From positions 1 to 48,065 of IMG/VR virus record IMGVR_UViG_3300026130_000423: a DNA stretch of 48,065 bases; one strand, written 5' to 3'. The translations under genes and the position numbers were made by a program. The notes beneath the pieces are model-generated. The model was not told the origin of the DNA. It ran no database searches and saw nothing but the letters and a program-made list of their open reading frames with translations. This DNA comes from a virus. This document shows positions 23,846 through 32,907 of this stretch, piece by piece. The first letter of the stretch is position 1; each line of letters starts with the position of its first letter.

Positions 23846-24740
23846 AGTAGAAAGTCGCTGGCAGCATCAAGATTCAATTAAAGTAGAATGGAATATCGGT
23901 AAGCGATGTAATTTAGACTGCACGTACTGTCCTGCAGAAATACACGATAACTTTAGTCCGCATACAAACATAAAAGTAATGCTAGACACAATAGATGCAC
24001 TAGCTGAACTAGACAAGCCAGTACGACTTAGTTTTACGGGCGGCGAACCTTGTGTGCATCCGGATATTGCAGATATAGTAGATCATGCTGCACAAAGATT
24101 AGACTGGATTAACATAACAACCAACGGCACACTTCCGCCTAAATTTTATGATAAGCTTCCAGTAAATCATTATGTTTTTAGCCTACATGTTGAAGAGGAC
24201 GATAACTGGCAGAGATGTGCCAATAATGTGTTGTTTTGGTCGCAGCTAAACGAGACAGGAAGGAAAATTCCTTTTCAAGTTAATCTAATGGCGCATCACG
24301 ATCATATAGACAGAGTAAAAGCCTGTGCAACTATGTTCGACGGACACGGTATTCCGTATGTTGTAAGACGCATACGTTGGACAGAAAAGCACGACTGGTT
24401 TGATGATCTAAAATATAAACCAGAAGACTTACAATGGCTATTGGCTCAGAAGTCGACAGCTAAACCAAACTGCGTTATTGACGACAAAGAACTAGCACAC
24501 GCCAACGACATTATTAAAGAACATCGTAACCAGTTCGAAGGGTGGACTTGTGCAGCTGGTATTCAAAGCCTAATGATAAATTGGGACGGTGAAGTTCATC
24601 GTGCTACTTGCAGGGTAGGCGGAAGTTTAGGTAACATCTATAATGGAAATTTTGAAGCGCCTGAAGATTGGATAACCTGCACACGTAAATGGTGTACGTG
24701 TGCAGCAGACATACCCCTTACTAAGATTGCCACTTTGTAA
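23838..24740 (+). CDS. radical SAM enzyme with C-terminal Cys-rich domain
   Basis: With the ATG at 23838 the protein has 300 residues. EWNIGKRCNLDCTYC holds the cluster cysteines (C24, C28, C31), then LSFTGGEPCVHPD and NITTNGT. The C-terminus has TCAAGIQSLMINWDGEVHRAT, then TCRVGG and CTRKWCTCAAD. This is a SPASM-like auxiliary-cluster region. It resembles the proteins at 24721 and 27681. It overlaps the upstream radical SAM gene by 8 bases, so the two are probably made together. Its end overlaps the next, convergent, gene by 20 bases. Confidence 0.83.
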   Translation: MYKVESRWQHQDSIKVEWNIGKRCNLDCTYCPAEIHDNFSPHTNIKVMLDTIDALAELDKPVRLSFTGGEPCVHPDIADIVDHAAQRLDWINITTNGTLPPKFYDKLPVNHYVFSLHVEEDDNWQRCANNVLFWSQLNETGRKIPFQVNLMAHHDHIDRVKACATMFDGHGIPYVVRRIRWTEKHDWFDDLKYKPEDLQWLLAQKSTAKPNCVIDDKELAHANDIIKEHRNQFEGWTCAAGIQSLMINWDGEVHRATCRVGGSLGNIYNGNFEAPEDWITCTRKWCTCAADIPLTKIATL

Positions 24741-25707
24741 TATGCGTATCGCTTTGACAGGCACAACAATTTCTATCGCAAATAATATAAGGCTTATCTA
24801 TATTTTTTAAATCATTAGATAAATCTTTTGAATATAAATTTAAATCTGCATTAAACTTAACATTACACGAGCCTGTGATTTTTCCTGACGGAAATATTGT
24901 AATTTTTTCCGATACAACGTTGCACTTCCAGCCTGTAAAATAATTTAATTTATTTACAAGATAATAATTTGAATTTGCAGGAACTATTTTATCGTTTGGA
25001 TATATTGCTATACTTTCAACCATCTTGAAATCGTCAAGATTCTTTAAAATATAATCAGATTCGGGCAATCGCTTTACTGGTTGGCTTAAAAACTTTAGTT
25101 GCTCTTCTGTGCATGATTCAATGTCGTGTCCAGGAGCAGTAACTACTTCTTTTGCAATTATGAACCAATTATACTTACTTTGTTTCATAATTTCTATATC
25201 AGATAAACATTTCTCCCAGTTAAGCGCATCCATTAATACCATAGCATTAATTTTCTTACCATTTTCCCAAATAAGATCTGCAACTTCTATGTAATGATTT
25301 ATATCTGTATATTCGTTATGATAACTTAATAAGACTTCGTCGATATAAGGAATTATAGTTTTCCACCATCGGATTGTACGAGAACCGTTACATGTTAATT
25401 GTATGTAAACATCGTGTTCTTTTTTTATTTCAGTACAAAATTTTACTAAATGCGGCCAAAGTGTTGGTTCTCCGCCGCCGGCTATTTCTAAATGAATTTT
25501 TGTTTTGTTAAATTTGTCTTTATAAAACTTAAATAACTTTCGAAAATTATCTATTACAAAATCAATATCATCTCGGTATCTAAACTTTGCAGGATGACTT
25601 CCTGGAAAACAATAAGAACAATCGAAGTTGCATATATCAGTTGGAAAATATGTTATTACAATATATTCTTGCTCTCGTGTGTTGACAATTTTTAAAAGAT
25701 CTGTCAT
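24721..25707 (-). CDS. radical SAM enzyme with C-terminal Cys-rich domain
   Basis: The protein has 328 residues. ITYFPTDICNFDCSYC gives C26, C30 and C33. EIAGGGEPTLWPHL is the GGEP block, and LTCNGSRT follows. The C-terminal region has KCNVVSEKITIFPSGKITGS leading to CNV, and ICDRNCCACQSD, a likely auxiliary-cluster site. It overlaps the next radical SAM gene by 4 bases (ATGA), and it convergently overlaps the 23838 gene by 20 bases. It is the last gene of the long minus-strand run from 45595. Confidence 0.82.
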   Translation of the reverse strand: MTDLLKIVNTREQEYIVITYFPTDICNFDCSYCFPGSHPAKFRYRDDIDFVIDNFRKLFKFYKDKFNKTKIHLEIAGGGEPTLWPHLVKFCTEIKKEHDVYIQLTCNGSRTIRWWKTIIPYIDEVLLSYHNEYTDINHYIEVADLIWENGKKINAMVLMDALNWEKCLSDIEIMKQSKYNWFIIAKEVVTAPGHDIESCTEEQLKFLSQPVKRLPESDYILKNLDDFKMVESIAIYPNDKIVPANSNYYLVNKLNYFTGWKCNVVSEKITIFPSGKITGSCNVKFNADLNLYSKDLSNDLKNIDKPYIICDRNCCACQSDTHITKWQS

Positions 25708-27095
25708 AATAAATGTCCTAATTCTGGGAAAATTTTTGCTGCACTTAACCCTCTAATATTATCAAGTTTGTTTGTGTACTCTTTAAATCCTGGAAGTAAG
25801 TGGCTGTTGTCTTGTGCGTTCATATGGTTAAGGACAGCTTCCCATCGTTTCCACCCGTACGGATTATGCTTCCAGAAGTCGTCGTCTTGTCTATAGTTAT
25901 GCCACAGCCAGTCTTTAAACTCCATAAAGCGTTCTTCAACTTCTTGCTTATCTTCTTTAGGAAGTATTTGTATACTTAAAAATGTTGGTATGTATAATAA
26001 GTGCATGTTAACTAAGCCACCGCCCATTTGCACTCCGCCAGGAACTGTTCCGCTATTTAATTTTTTAAATCCTGCTCCTAACTTCCATTTCATAAAATCA
26101 GGCAAATGCTTGACGTTAAAAATTTGTATTGCTGTTGCTAGACTTGTTTGAATGTTATCCGGTGTGTTATCAAGCATATGAAGTGTACGTTCTACTGTAT
26201 CCCAATCAGTAGGGTAGCGAATATACTCATCGCGTTCGTGCGATGCGTCCATACTTACTGCAAACTTAACTTTTTTAAACTTACTCCATAGCTCAATTAA
26301 ATCTTCGTCTACTAACAAACCGTTTGAGTTATAACGAAGTAGTATTTTATCTTGATACCCTTGCCGAACAATTTCTTCAATAAACATTTTGTGCTCTTTA
26401 ATCATTAAGGGCTCTCCGCCAGCAAAGTATACTTGACGTAGATTAGGAATTTGCTTATACATTTCTTCCCAAAATGTATCTTTTTCGTGCCAAAAGTTAT
26501 TAAACTCTTTACGATCCCACTGCATTTGTCGTTTAACTTCTGGATCTTGTAGGACTGGGATTAAGTTTTTATGATCTGCTACCCATTTACTACTATCGTG
26601 CGGACTACACATTACACATTTAATATTACAAGTATGTCCTAACCGTAAGTCTAAGTATTTTAAGTTTTCAGGAATAGTTCCGTCTTCTTTAGTTTGGCGA
26701 ATAAGTTCAGGAATGTCAACACCTGCATCTTTGTCTTGGTACCACGTTCCTGTTTCCCAAATACGTTTACTTACTACTCCTAGTTTTTCTTCTTCAAAAC
26801 ATTTAACACAGCTAGTAGGTATTTTACCATTGAGCATAGTTTTACGAACACTTTTCATATAATCGTTATTCCATGCTTCCATAGGCGTATGTTTTCCGAA
26901 ATTTGCAGGACGGCCATCTTCCATTTTAACTAACCCTACTTCGTGATCTTTACCTGCGCCACTTGCATTTGCAGAGCAACATAGACGCATGTCTCCATTA
27001 GGGCGTGTTGCGAAATGTATCCAAGGAAGTACACAAAAGGTAGGTGTCCCAGATACTTTTTCTATTTCTTGTTGGTACTTTTTTAAGTCAGACAC
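25704..27095 (-). CDS. N-terminal twitch-domain radical SAM enzyme
   Basis: The protein has 463 residues. It opens with TFCVLPWIHFATRPNGDMRL leading to CC (C21, C39, C40), then TSCVKCFEEE. The radical SAM motif is GHTCNIKCVMC (C156, C160, C163), followed by VYFAGGEPLMIKEH and LLRYNSNG, then KFAVSMDAS. The form is the FCxxPWIHxxxxxxGxxxxCC layout seen in many cyanophage and bacterial twitch radical SAM proteins. Its ATG is in a TAATG overlap with the methyltransferase gene upstream, suggesting coordinated action. Confidence 0.83.
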   Translation of the reverse strand: MSDLKKYQQEIEKVSGTPTFCVLPWIHFATRPNGDMRLCCSANASGAGKDHEVGLVKMEDGRPANFGKHTPMEAWNNDYMKSVRKTMLNGKIPTSCVKCFEEEKLGVVSKRIWETGTWYQDKDAGVDIPELIRQTKEDGTIPENLKYLDLRLGHTCNIKCVMCSPHDSSKWVADHKNLIPVLQDPEVKRQMQWDRKEFNNFWHEKDTFWEEMYKQIPNLRQVYFAGGEPLMIKEHKMFIEEIVRQGYQDKILLRYNSNGLLVDEDLIELWSKFKKVKFAVSMDASHERDEYIRYPTDWDTVERTLHMLDNTPDNIQTSLATAIQIFNVKHLPDFMKWKLGAGFKKLNSGTVPGGVQMGGGLVNMHLLYIPTFLSIQILPKEDKQEVEERFMEFKDWLWHNYRQDDDFWKHNPYGWKRWEAVLNHMNAQDNSHLLPGFKEYTNKLDNIRGLSAAKIFPELGHLL

Positions 27096-27691
27096 TATTG
27101 TTTTCTTCCTATAATCATAAAACGAGTGTATTTTGGAGTGTCAAAATTACCTCGCCATAGTGGTTTAATTTTGCTCATACTTGTAAATTCGTCTAAATTT
27201 GAAGAGCACCTTATATGTTCGTCTATGTCAAAGTAATTATTGCTTTGTAATACAATTAGTGACGTATCTGGTACATTACTCAACCATTGCTCGTATTGTT
27301 CTTGTGTAATGTGTTCGCAACTTGTATTAATTACAACGTCAGCAGGTTCGTTGTAATTACACATGTCTGCTGTTACTGCACAAAACATTCCATTCATTTC
27401 GTACGGCTTGTTTATTGTAGTTGCAATTTCTTCGCAAGTAGGATCTATATCAACACTTGTTATATGTCTTGTCTTTAGCTCGCTGTTAAAAATAAGACTA
27501 GCAAGTACACCATTCCATCCACCATAAATAACAATGCTGTGCGGATGTCTAACAAATTTTTCTAGAGTTTCGATCAACCATTGTTTGCTGTGTACTTGAC
27601 CTTTCCAAAAACTTTCTAACGTACGATATCGATCTTCGCTGTTTCGAATTGCATCCATCCAAAAAAGTACATCTTCTAATTCAACTTTCAT
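27095..27691 (-). CDS. class I SAM-dependent methyltransferase-like protein
   Basis: From the ATG at 27691 the protein has 198 residues with AAGG 6-7 bases upstream. HSIVIYGGWNGVLASLIF matches motif I (the G-rich loop, here YGGWNG), ITSVDIDPTCEEIA is motif II with the acidic residue for the ribose, and a VTADMCNY and DVVINTSCEHI pair follows. It lacks the classical GxGxG loop, so AdoMet binding is likely but not certain. The substrate is unknown. It lies between two radical SAM genes with overlaps on both sides, 1 base with the gene below and 11 with the gene above. Confidence 0.65.
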   Translation of the reverse strand: MKVELEDVLFWMDAIRNSEDRYRTLESFWKGQVHSKQWLIETLEKFVRHPHSIVIYGGWNGVLASLIFNSELKTRHITSVDIDPTCEEIATTINKPYEMNGMFCAVTADMCNYNEPADVVINTSCEHITQEQYEQWLSNVPDTSLIVLQSNNYFDIDEHIRCSSNLDEFTSMSKIKPLWRGNFDTPKYTRFMIIGRKQ

Positions 27692-28682
27692 TCTTAACCT
27701 TTGGTAATTTACTGTCTGCACTACTTACACACGACGGAGTAATACACTTAGACGGTGTCTTAAACAGCTTAAAACCGCCCTGTAGCGTGCCTAACGGCTC
27801 ATCATGGCAACTATAGCTTCGTTTAACTTCATGTTCACGTATAACGCATCCTTGATAGCCTGCATTGCAGGTCCAATCCTTAAACTTATTAAACCCGAAC
27901 GCATTTAATCGTTCTGCTTGATCTAAGTTATACTTTTTGCCATTTTTGTCTTCTAGCTCAACTTGGTATAGAGGTATTAATGCTTTGTAATTGTCTGGGA
28001 TTCTTTGAGGGAATCCTTGCTGCATTATTTGCATTTGTTCTTCAGTGTAACCTGTAACAACAAAAGAAGCAGTTGGGTCAGACTGTGGTTTTAGAGTAAC
28101 ATTAATTCCTCTATCAGCAAACCTTTTAAGTCGAGCGTAAAGGTCGTCGAACATTTCAGGAACCATAACTTGGTTGATAGTAACGAATACACCGTTATTC
28201 ATTAGTTGAAGACACTTGTCTCCGAACTCTTGTTCATTAGCAAACTCTGCATGAAAGCTAGCAGTGATGCTTCTACGCTGTAATTTGCTGGTTGCGTCTA
28301 ACCATCTGTTCCACCACTTGCTACCTGGACTTAGATTTGTGGTCATGTGTATGCTTTGGTATTCGGGCGCTGTATCACTACAGTAATGCTCTATAAGCTC
28401 CCCAAAATACTTATACGCAGTAGGCTCTCCTCCGCTAAAACTGAAATGAAAGTTCTTAAATCCGTTTTCGCGAGCTTGCCTTTTTATTTCATCTAGTGTA
28501 TTTTTATATGTTTCAAGTGTTTGATGATCAGGAGTACTACTGCGAGCATACGGCCAACAGTACGAACAATTGTAATTACAGAATCGTGCAAGTATCCATG
28601 ACACTGTAAATAAATCAGTACCTAGCAGGGTTTTTTGACCCAACTTTGTTATATCATTCCACGGTATATTTGTTGTTGTCAT
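27681..28682 (-). CDS. radical SAM enzyme with C-terminal Cys-rich domain
   Basis: The protein has 333 residues. VSWILARFCNYNCSYC gives C35, C39 and C42, FSFSGGEPTAYKY is the GGEP block, and IHMTTNLS follows. Near the end, TCNAGYQGCVI, YSCHDEP and KCITPSCVSS form a Cys-rich auxiliary-cluster region. The layout matches the 23838 and 24721 products. It overlaps the gene above by 29 bases and the methyltransferase below by 11 bases. Confidence 0.82.
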   Translation of the reverse strand: MTTTNIPWNDITKLGQKTLLGTDLFTVSWILARFCNYNCSYCWPYARSSTPDHQTLETYKNTLDEIKRQARENGFKNFHFSFSGGEPTAYKYFGELIEHYCSDTAPEYQSIHMTTNLSPGSKWWNRWLDATSKLQRRSITASFHAEFANEQEFGDKCLQLMNNGVFVTINQVMVPEMFDDLYARLKRFADRGINVTLKPQSDPTASFVVTGYTEEQMQIMQQGFPQRIPDNYKALIPLYQVELEDKNGKKYNLDQAERLNAFGFNKFKDWTCNAGYQGCVIREHEVKRSYSCHDEPLGTLQGGFKLFKTPSKCITPSCVSSADSKLPKVKNES

Positions 28683-29715
28683 CGTAAACTGCTTTGCTAC
28701 ACTGTCTTGTACAAGTTAAACATTTGTTTTTTCCTTGCCAAAATTCCGGCAATCTTTCAAATAAATTTTTATTGCTATCTAAAATATTTTCACTACAATT
28801 AGGAACACCGATTTCTTCGAGTATGCTTTTTGTATTTTCTACACTGAGATTTCTAAGATAATGTATAGGCAATTTTTCTTCGATAGGATGCTCTACGTAG
28901 TCCCCTCCAAGCCAACAACAAGGAAATATATTACCGTAAGGATCTACATAGATACCTTGTTCGCTTATACATTTAGGATCTATTGTTGCTGCTTCGATTG
29001 CAGCATTGCGTATTTTAACATCAACTAGTGCATTTAAGCTCTTATTAGGAGTGCGTTTAAATCGATCGGTCTGGGCAGGTTTTATAGTATACTCTATATT
29101 GTTACTATTATCGTATACATTGTATCCTGACATGCCATAGAATCGTACAGTGCTTACAAAATTAACACTACGCACACCTAAATTTAATAGGTAATCTTCG
29201 AGCATGTCTGCTTCTAGTTCGTTGTGCTGAAACACTAGGCTATCGACTCTTGCATTGCCACCTGCATCAATAAATGCTTTTAGATTTTCTATTACTTTAT
29301 CAAACTTAGTGTTTTTACGATATAGTTCATGCTTTCCTTTAAACCCGTCAACAGCAAAAACTACTTCAATATTGTACTGTGCTAATTTAGCCCACCACTC
29401 TGGGTTCCGCATACCTCCATTTGTATGGATAGCCAATCTAACTGTAGGATTGCATTCGCGCACATATGCATATATCTGCAAACAGTCTTTTGCAAATGCA
29501 GGATCGCCGTAATTGCCACAACTATAAAAGTTATTTAATTGAGCTAGAAAATCTTTCGGAAACCATTCTTTAAATTGTTCGAAACTCATGTCACCATTTC
29601 TTATAAACGGACGAGTTTTCCCTCCGTTATAATTTCTAGCACACATAGGACATTGTGCTTGGCACTTGTCAGTAAGTTCGATATGAACCGTCTTTATATC
29701 AGATACTAACTGCAT
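28654..29715 (-). CDS. radical SAM/SPASM enzyme
   Basis: From the ATG at 29715 (AGGA 8 bases before it) the protein has 353 residues. VHIELTDKCQAQCPMC gives C18, C22 and C25, and the SPASM region has CISEQGIYVDPYGNIFPCC with GG following, then CLTCTRQC at the end. The GGEP block is replaced by YSCGNYGDPAF. SPASM enzymes usually modify peptides or sugars and need the additional clusters. The gene overlaps the end of the GT array gene by 17 bases, so it is probably the partner expressed with it from the early promoter at 32879. Confidence 0.83.
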   Translation of the reverse strand: MQLVSDIKTVHIELTDKCQAQCPMCARNYNGGKTRPFIRNGDMSFEQFKEWFPKDFLAQLNNFYSCGNYGDPAFAKDCLQIYAYVRECNPTVRLAIHTNGGMRNPEWWAKLAQYNIEVVFAVDGFKGKHELYRKNTKFDKVIENLKAFIDAGGNARVDSLVFQHNELEADMLEDYLLNLGVRSVNFVSTVRFYGMSGYNVYDNSNNIEYTIKPAQTDRFKRTPNKSLNALVDVKIRNAAIEAATIDPKCISEQGIYVDPYGNIFPCCWLGGDYVEHPIEEKLPIHYLRNLSVENTKSILEEIGVPNCSENILDSNKNLFERLPEFWQGKNKCLTCTRQCSKAVYDDNNKYTVE

Positions 29716-32700
29716 TAAACTGTTCCTGCAACCAATCAAAGTTGTTTATGAGTTTTAAGTTTTCCGGATTATCGATATTAGCATATCCAAAATCTCTACC
29801 AGCAATTGCTCCGGCTATTGCATAATTTCCTAACGGAGAATTGCTACCTTCAGTACACCATACCTTTAGTCGTTCTTCTGTTTCGTCATCTACTTGGCCC
29901 TGAATTGTCCTACTTGCTAATTTAACACATTCACGGAACGCACTTTTCCAAGTATTAAACGGATCTGTATTAAATGCTGTAATGTTAGATACTTGTTGCA
30001 TTGCTTTAAATGACGGGCTAATGCTAGTTGTCATATCTGCACTATTTACGTCAACTTTAAGAGTTAAACTCTTAGGTAGTAATTTTACGCCGCCATAACC
30101 GTATTCTAAGTCATTTATAGGATTTCGACTACGCCAAACGTGTACCATTGATTTTGTGTATGTGTCGTGATTTGGTATCTGTTCAAAATCAAAGTAGAAG
30201 TCTTTGGTTATTTTTGCATCGCCGTCTACTACCCAAAACATGTCAGTAACTGAAAGTTTTGCAGCTTCAATATGTGCTTGATGAATACCTTTAACACCGT
30301 GTACACGTTTTGCTCTTGGGAATCGTTTTAGTAACTCTTGGTAGTTTTCTTCTGCGTTTGGCTCTTGGTAAGATATAAACACAATATCAAACGGTTTAGG
30401 AGTAGACGCAGTAATATCCCATACCTTTTTGTTTGTAAGGAAGCTATAAGAAAATTCTTTTTCAGTAATGACACTGTGCTTGCTGCATAAAAATACACCA
30501 TCGTAAAAGTCGCCGTTCTTAAATACGTGATTCTGTGTTCTGTCAAATTTGTTGTCGTGTGTAAAATACGTATCAAACTTAAAGTCATTACAAACATCAA
30601 CTCTGTTTGTCGGTACTGACCAAAACATTTCTGTCTTAGAGTTGTCTAATGCTTTTAGATATTCCTCATAGGAGTTTACGTCAAAAACATCGTACTTCAC
30701 AGGACCGCTTGCAACAACGTTCCATTCTTTTCTATCAACAGGATGTCTATGTTCGACTTCTCGTTTAGTCAACAGATTATGTTTACTACACAGTATTGCA
30801 CCATTATACAAATCTTTGTCATCTACTTGATGTATAAATGCATGATTTTGTTTTCTATCGTATTCGTTATCAAATGTAAAGTATATTTCTGGATCAGTAA
30901 AAGAAATATTTCTACTTGACATCCAGAACATTTCTGTTTTACTTGTTTCAACCGCAAGCTCGTACTCGTCATACGAATCAATTTCAAACACATCGTACTT
31001 CACAGGACCACTTGCTACAACTTCGTGCTCAATTCTACTAACTGGAAATCTATGTTCTACTTCTCTCTTACTTAGAGGAGCGTTTTTGCTACATAGAAAA
31101 ACACCATTGTATAACTGCTTGTCTTCTACTTGATGAATAAATGCGTGATTCTGGTCTCGTTCTACTATATCAAAATGCGAGTGTGCAGGTATATGGTATA
31201 AGTAATAGTCATCGACAATGCTATCATTAAATAGAACATTTCTACTCGACATCCAGAACATTTCTGTTTTACTTGTTTCAAGGGCTTCTAAGTACTCGTT
31301 GTATGAATCGATTTCAAACACTTCAAATGTCTGTACAGTACTTGCTAAGATATCCCATTCTTTCCTATTAACAGGGAATCGGTGCTCAACTTCTCGTTTG
31401 CTTAGTGGAGTACGTTTACTTAACAGCATCAGACCGTTGTTAAGTACTTCTTTGCCAAACTTATGATTAAACACGTGATTTTGTTGACGGTCATAAGAAT
31501 TATGATGACTAAAGTACATGTTTAAATCAAATGTATCAAGAACCTTAATATTTCTTGACGAAGCCCAGAACATTTCTGTAGAACTATTTTCTAAAGCGTA
31601 CTTGTATTCTTCATAAGAGTCGATATTGTAAAAATCGTACTGCTTTGGAGTACTTGCAAGAATATCCCATTCTTTCTTATTAGTAAGAAATCTGTATCCG
31701 AATTCTTTTTTAGAAATTTTAGAATAAGTTGACGCAAGTATTATGCCGTCGTAAAAGTCGCCATTCTTGAATACATGATTTATTGTTCTATCAAATTTAT
31801 TATCGTGCGTAAAGTACGTATCAAATTTAAAATTATCGTCGGCATCGACGTCACTTGGTACGACCCAAAACATTTCTGTGTTAGTTGTTTCGAAGGCTTC
31901 GAGATAATCTTCATATGTGTTTACATTAAATACATCATATTTCACAGGTCCACTTGCTACGATATCGTGTTCTTTTCTGTTGACAGGGAATCTGTGCTCA
32001 ACTTCTCGCTTGCTTAGTGGAGCATGTTTGCTACATAGAAAAACACCATTGTATAAATCAATATCTCCTACTCGATGTATAAATGCATGATTTTGTTTTC
32101 TGTCGTATGTATTGTGTAGAGAAAAGTAAATAGCAGGAAGATCAGCAGTTAAATTTCTACTACTCATCCAAAACAAATCATTTGTGCTGTTTTCAAGTGC
32201 TTCTAAATATTCCTCGTAAGAATCGATTTCAAATACTTCGTAAGGTTTAGGAGTACTTGCGTTAATATCAATTTCTTTTTTGTTAGAAAAGAATCTATGT
32301 TCAAACTCTCGCTTTGCAATCTCAGTATCTTTGTGCACTAAAAATAAGCCATCAAAGAACTCACCGTTCTTAAAAATATGTACAGTGTCTTTTTCCCAGT
32401 AAGGTATTTGATAGTCGAAATCAAAAGCAACATCTACGTCACTAGGAATAACCCAAACAAACTCAGTTGTTGCAGATTGTCTCAAATCATTAAATTCTTG
32501 GTATGTGCTTGGATTGATTACTGCATATTCAGCAGGTGTCGAAGCAAGTACATCAACTTCTTTTTTGTTAGTAAAGAAACGATATTTTATTTCTCTTGCT
32601 GACGGAGACGATGCTTTAGGTACTAAACAAATGCCATCGTAATACTCGTTGTTTTTAAAAACGTGTATGTATTCTTGGCTCCATTCGTCTGGTACATAAC

Positions 32701-32872
32701 TAAAATCAAAATCGTCAGCTACACTGACATTATCCCACACTATCCAGAAAAACTTTGTAAAGGATACCTTTTTAGCGTGGGCAAAATCTTTAGCATACTT
32801 AGCGGCAGGAAAGCGCTCTTTAAGAGCACTCCACTGTTCATTTTTTTGTCCTAAAAATATTATATCATACAT
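29699..32872 (-). CDS. giant tandem array of glycosyltransferase-like modules
   Basis: This 1057-residue protein consists of nine modules of about 95-110 residues and a longer last one. Module boundaries are at about residues 118, 213, 314, 414, 518, 628, 729 and 830. Only the last module (831-1057) has a plausible GT-A metal motif, DMFWVVDGDAK (D883, D885), followed by HVWRSRNPINDLEYGYGGVK. It matches the stand-alone GT at 42027-42968. The others keep TEMFW and NHxFxxxxxxYNG but have SSRN or PSDVD at the DxD position. The array looks like a chain of inactive glycosyltransferase modules with one active end. A perfect sigma70 promoter lies directly upstream. Its function is unknown; a scaffold or sugar-binding ruler is an inference. 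Confidence 0.85.
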   Translation of the reverse strand: MYDIIFLGQKNEQWSALKERFPAAKYAKDFAHAKKVSFTKFFWIVWDNVSVADDFDFSYVPDEWSQEYIHVFKNNEYYDGICLVPKASSPSAREIKYRFFTNKKEVDVLASTPAEYAVINPSTYQEFNDLRQSATTEFVWVIPSDVDVAFDFDYQIPYWEKDTVHIFKNGEFFDGLFLVHKDTEIAKREFEHRFFSNKKEIDINASTPKPYEVFEIDSYEEYLEALENSTNDLFWMSSRNLTADLPAIYFSLHNTYDRKQNHAFIHRVGDIDLYNGVFLCSKHAPLSKREVEHRFPVNRKEHDIVASGPVKYDVFNVNTYEDYLEAFETTNTEMFWVVPSDVDADDNFKFDTYFTHDNKFDRTINHVFKNGDFYDGIILASTYSKISKKEFGYRFLTNKKEWDILASTPKQYDFYNIDSYEEYKYALENSSTEMFWASSRNIKVLDTFDLNMYFSHHNSYDRQQNHVFNHKFGKEVLNNGLMLLSKRTPLSKREVEHRFPVNRKEWDILASTVQTFEVFEIDSYNEYLEALETSKTEMFWMSSRNVLFNDSIVDDYYLYHIPAHSHFDIVERDQNHAFIHQVEDKQLYNGVFLCSKNAPLSKREVEHRFPVSRIEHEVVASGPVKYDVFEIDSYDEYELAVETSKTEMFWMSSRNISFTDPEIYFTFDNEYDRKQNHAFIHQVDDKDLYNGAILCSKHNLLTKREVEHRHPVDRKEWNVVASGPVKYDVFDVNSYEEYLKALDNSKTEMFWSVPTNRVDVCNDFKFDTYFTHDNKFDRTQNHVFKNGDFYDGVFLCSKHSVITEKEFSYSFLTNKKVWDITASTPKPFDIVFISYQEPNAEENYQELLKRFPRAKRVHGVKGIHQAHIEAAKLSVTDMFWVVDGDAKITKDFYFDFEQIPNHDTYTKSMVHVWRSRNPINDLEYGYGGVKLLPKSLTLKVDVNSADMTTSISPSFKAMQQVSNITAFNTDPFNTWKSAFRECVKLASRTIQGQVDDETEERLKVWCTEGSNSPLGNYAIAGAIAGRDFGYANIDNPENLKLINNFDWLQEQFNAVSI
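30383..32518 (-). repeat. seven coding repeats (modules 2-8) of the glycosyltransferase array
   Basis: Modules 2-8 begin with a (F/Y)(E/D)(I/V)(D/N)SYxEYLxALE helix, then TEMFW, then NHxFxxxxxxYNGxxLxSK, then a xKREVEHRFPVxRKE hinge. Two types are mixed. Type 1 (modules 2, 4, 8) has PSDVD or PTNRVD and FKNGDFYDG; type 2 (modules 3, 5, 6, 7) has SSRN and FIHQVxDKxLYNG. Module 1 (residues 1-118) is a further relative that keeps a DNV at the DxD position. The DNA copies are long enough and similar enough to recombine with each other. Confidence 0.8.
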
Positions 32873-32878
32873 AGCAGT

Positions 32879-32907
32879 ATTATAGCACTACTTTATCAGT
32901 ATGTCAA
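32879..32907 (-). promoter_or_regulatory. perfect sigma70 promoter (TTGACA-17-TATAAT) before the GT array
   Basis: On the minus strand TTGACA (32907-32902) and TATAAT (32884-32879) are separated by exactly 17 bases, and a TGC just before TATAAT adds an extended -10. This is a full consensus for the host's main sigma factor and hence an early-phage signal. The ATG (32872) is 6 bases past TATAAT, about where +1 is expected, so the transcript would have no leader and no ribosome binding site. The -35 lies in the last codons of the gene upstream. Confidence 0.8.

Noticed and set aside
24721-29715. A RiPP cluster with its own precursor peptide
   Set aside because: No small gene or leader-core peptide was found; gaps are too short to encode one, although a target elsewhere in the genome cannot be excluded.
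30328-32854. Open frames in other frames or strands within the GT array gene
   Set aside because: They recur with the module period, have no ribosome binding sites and no family features, so they are shadows of the repeats.
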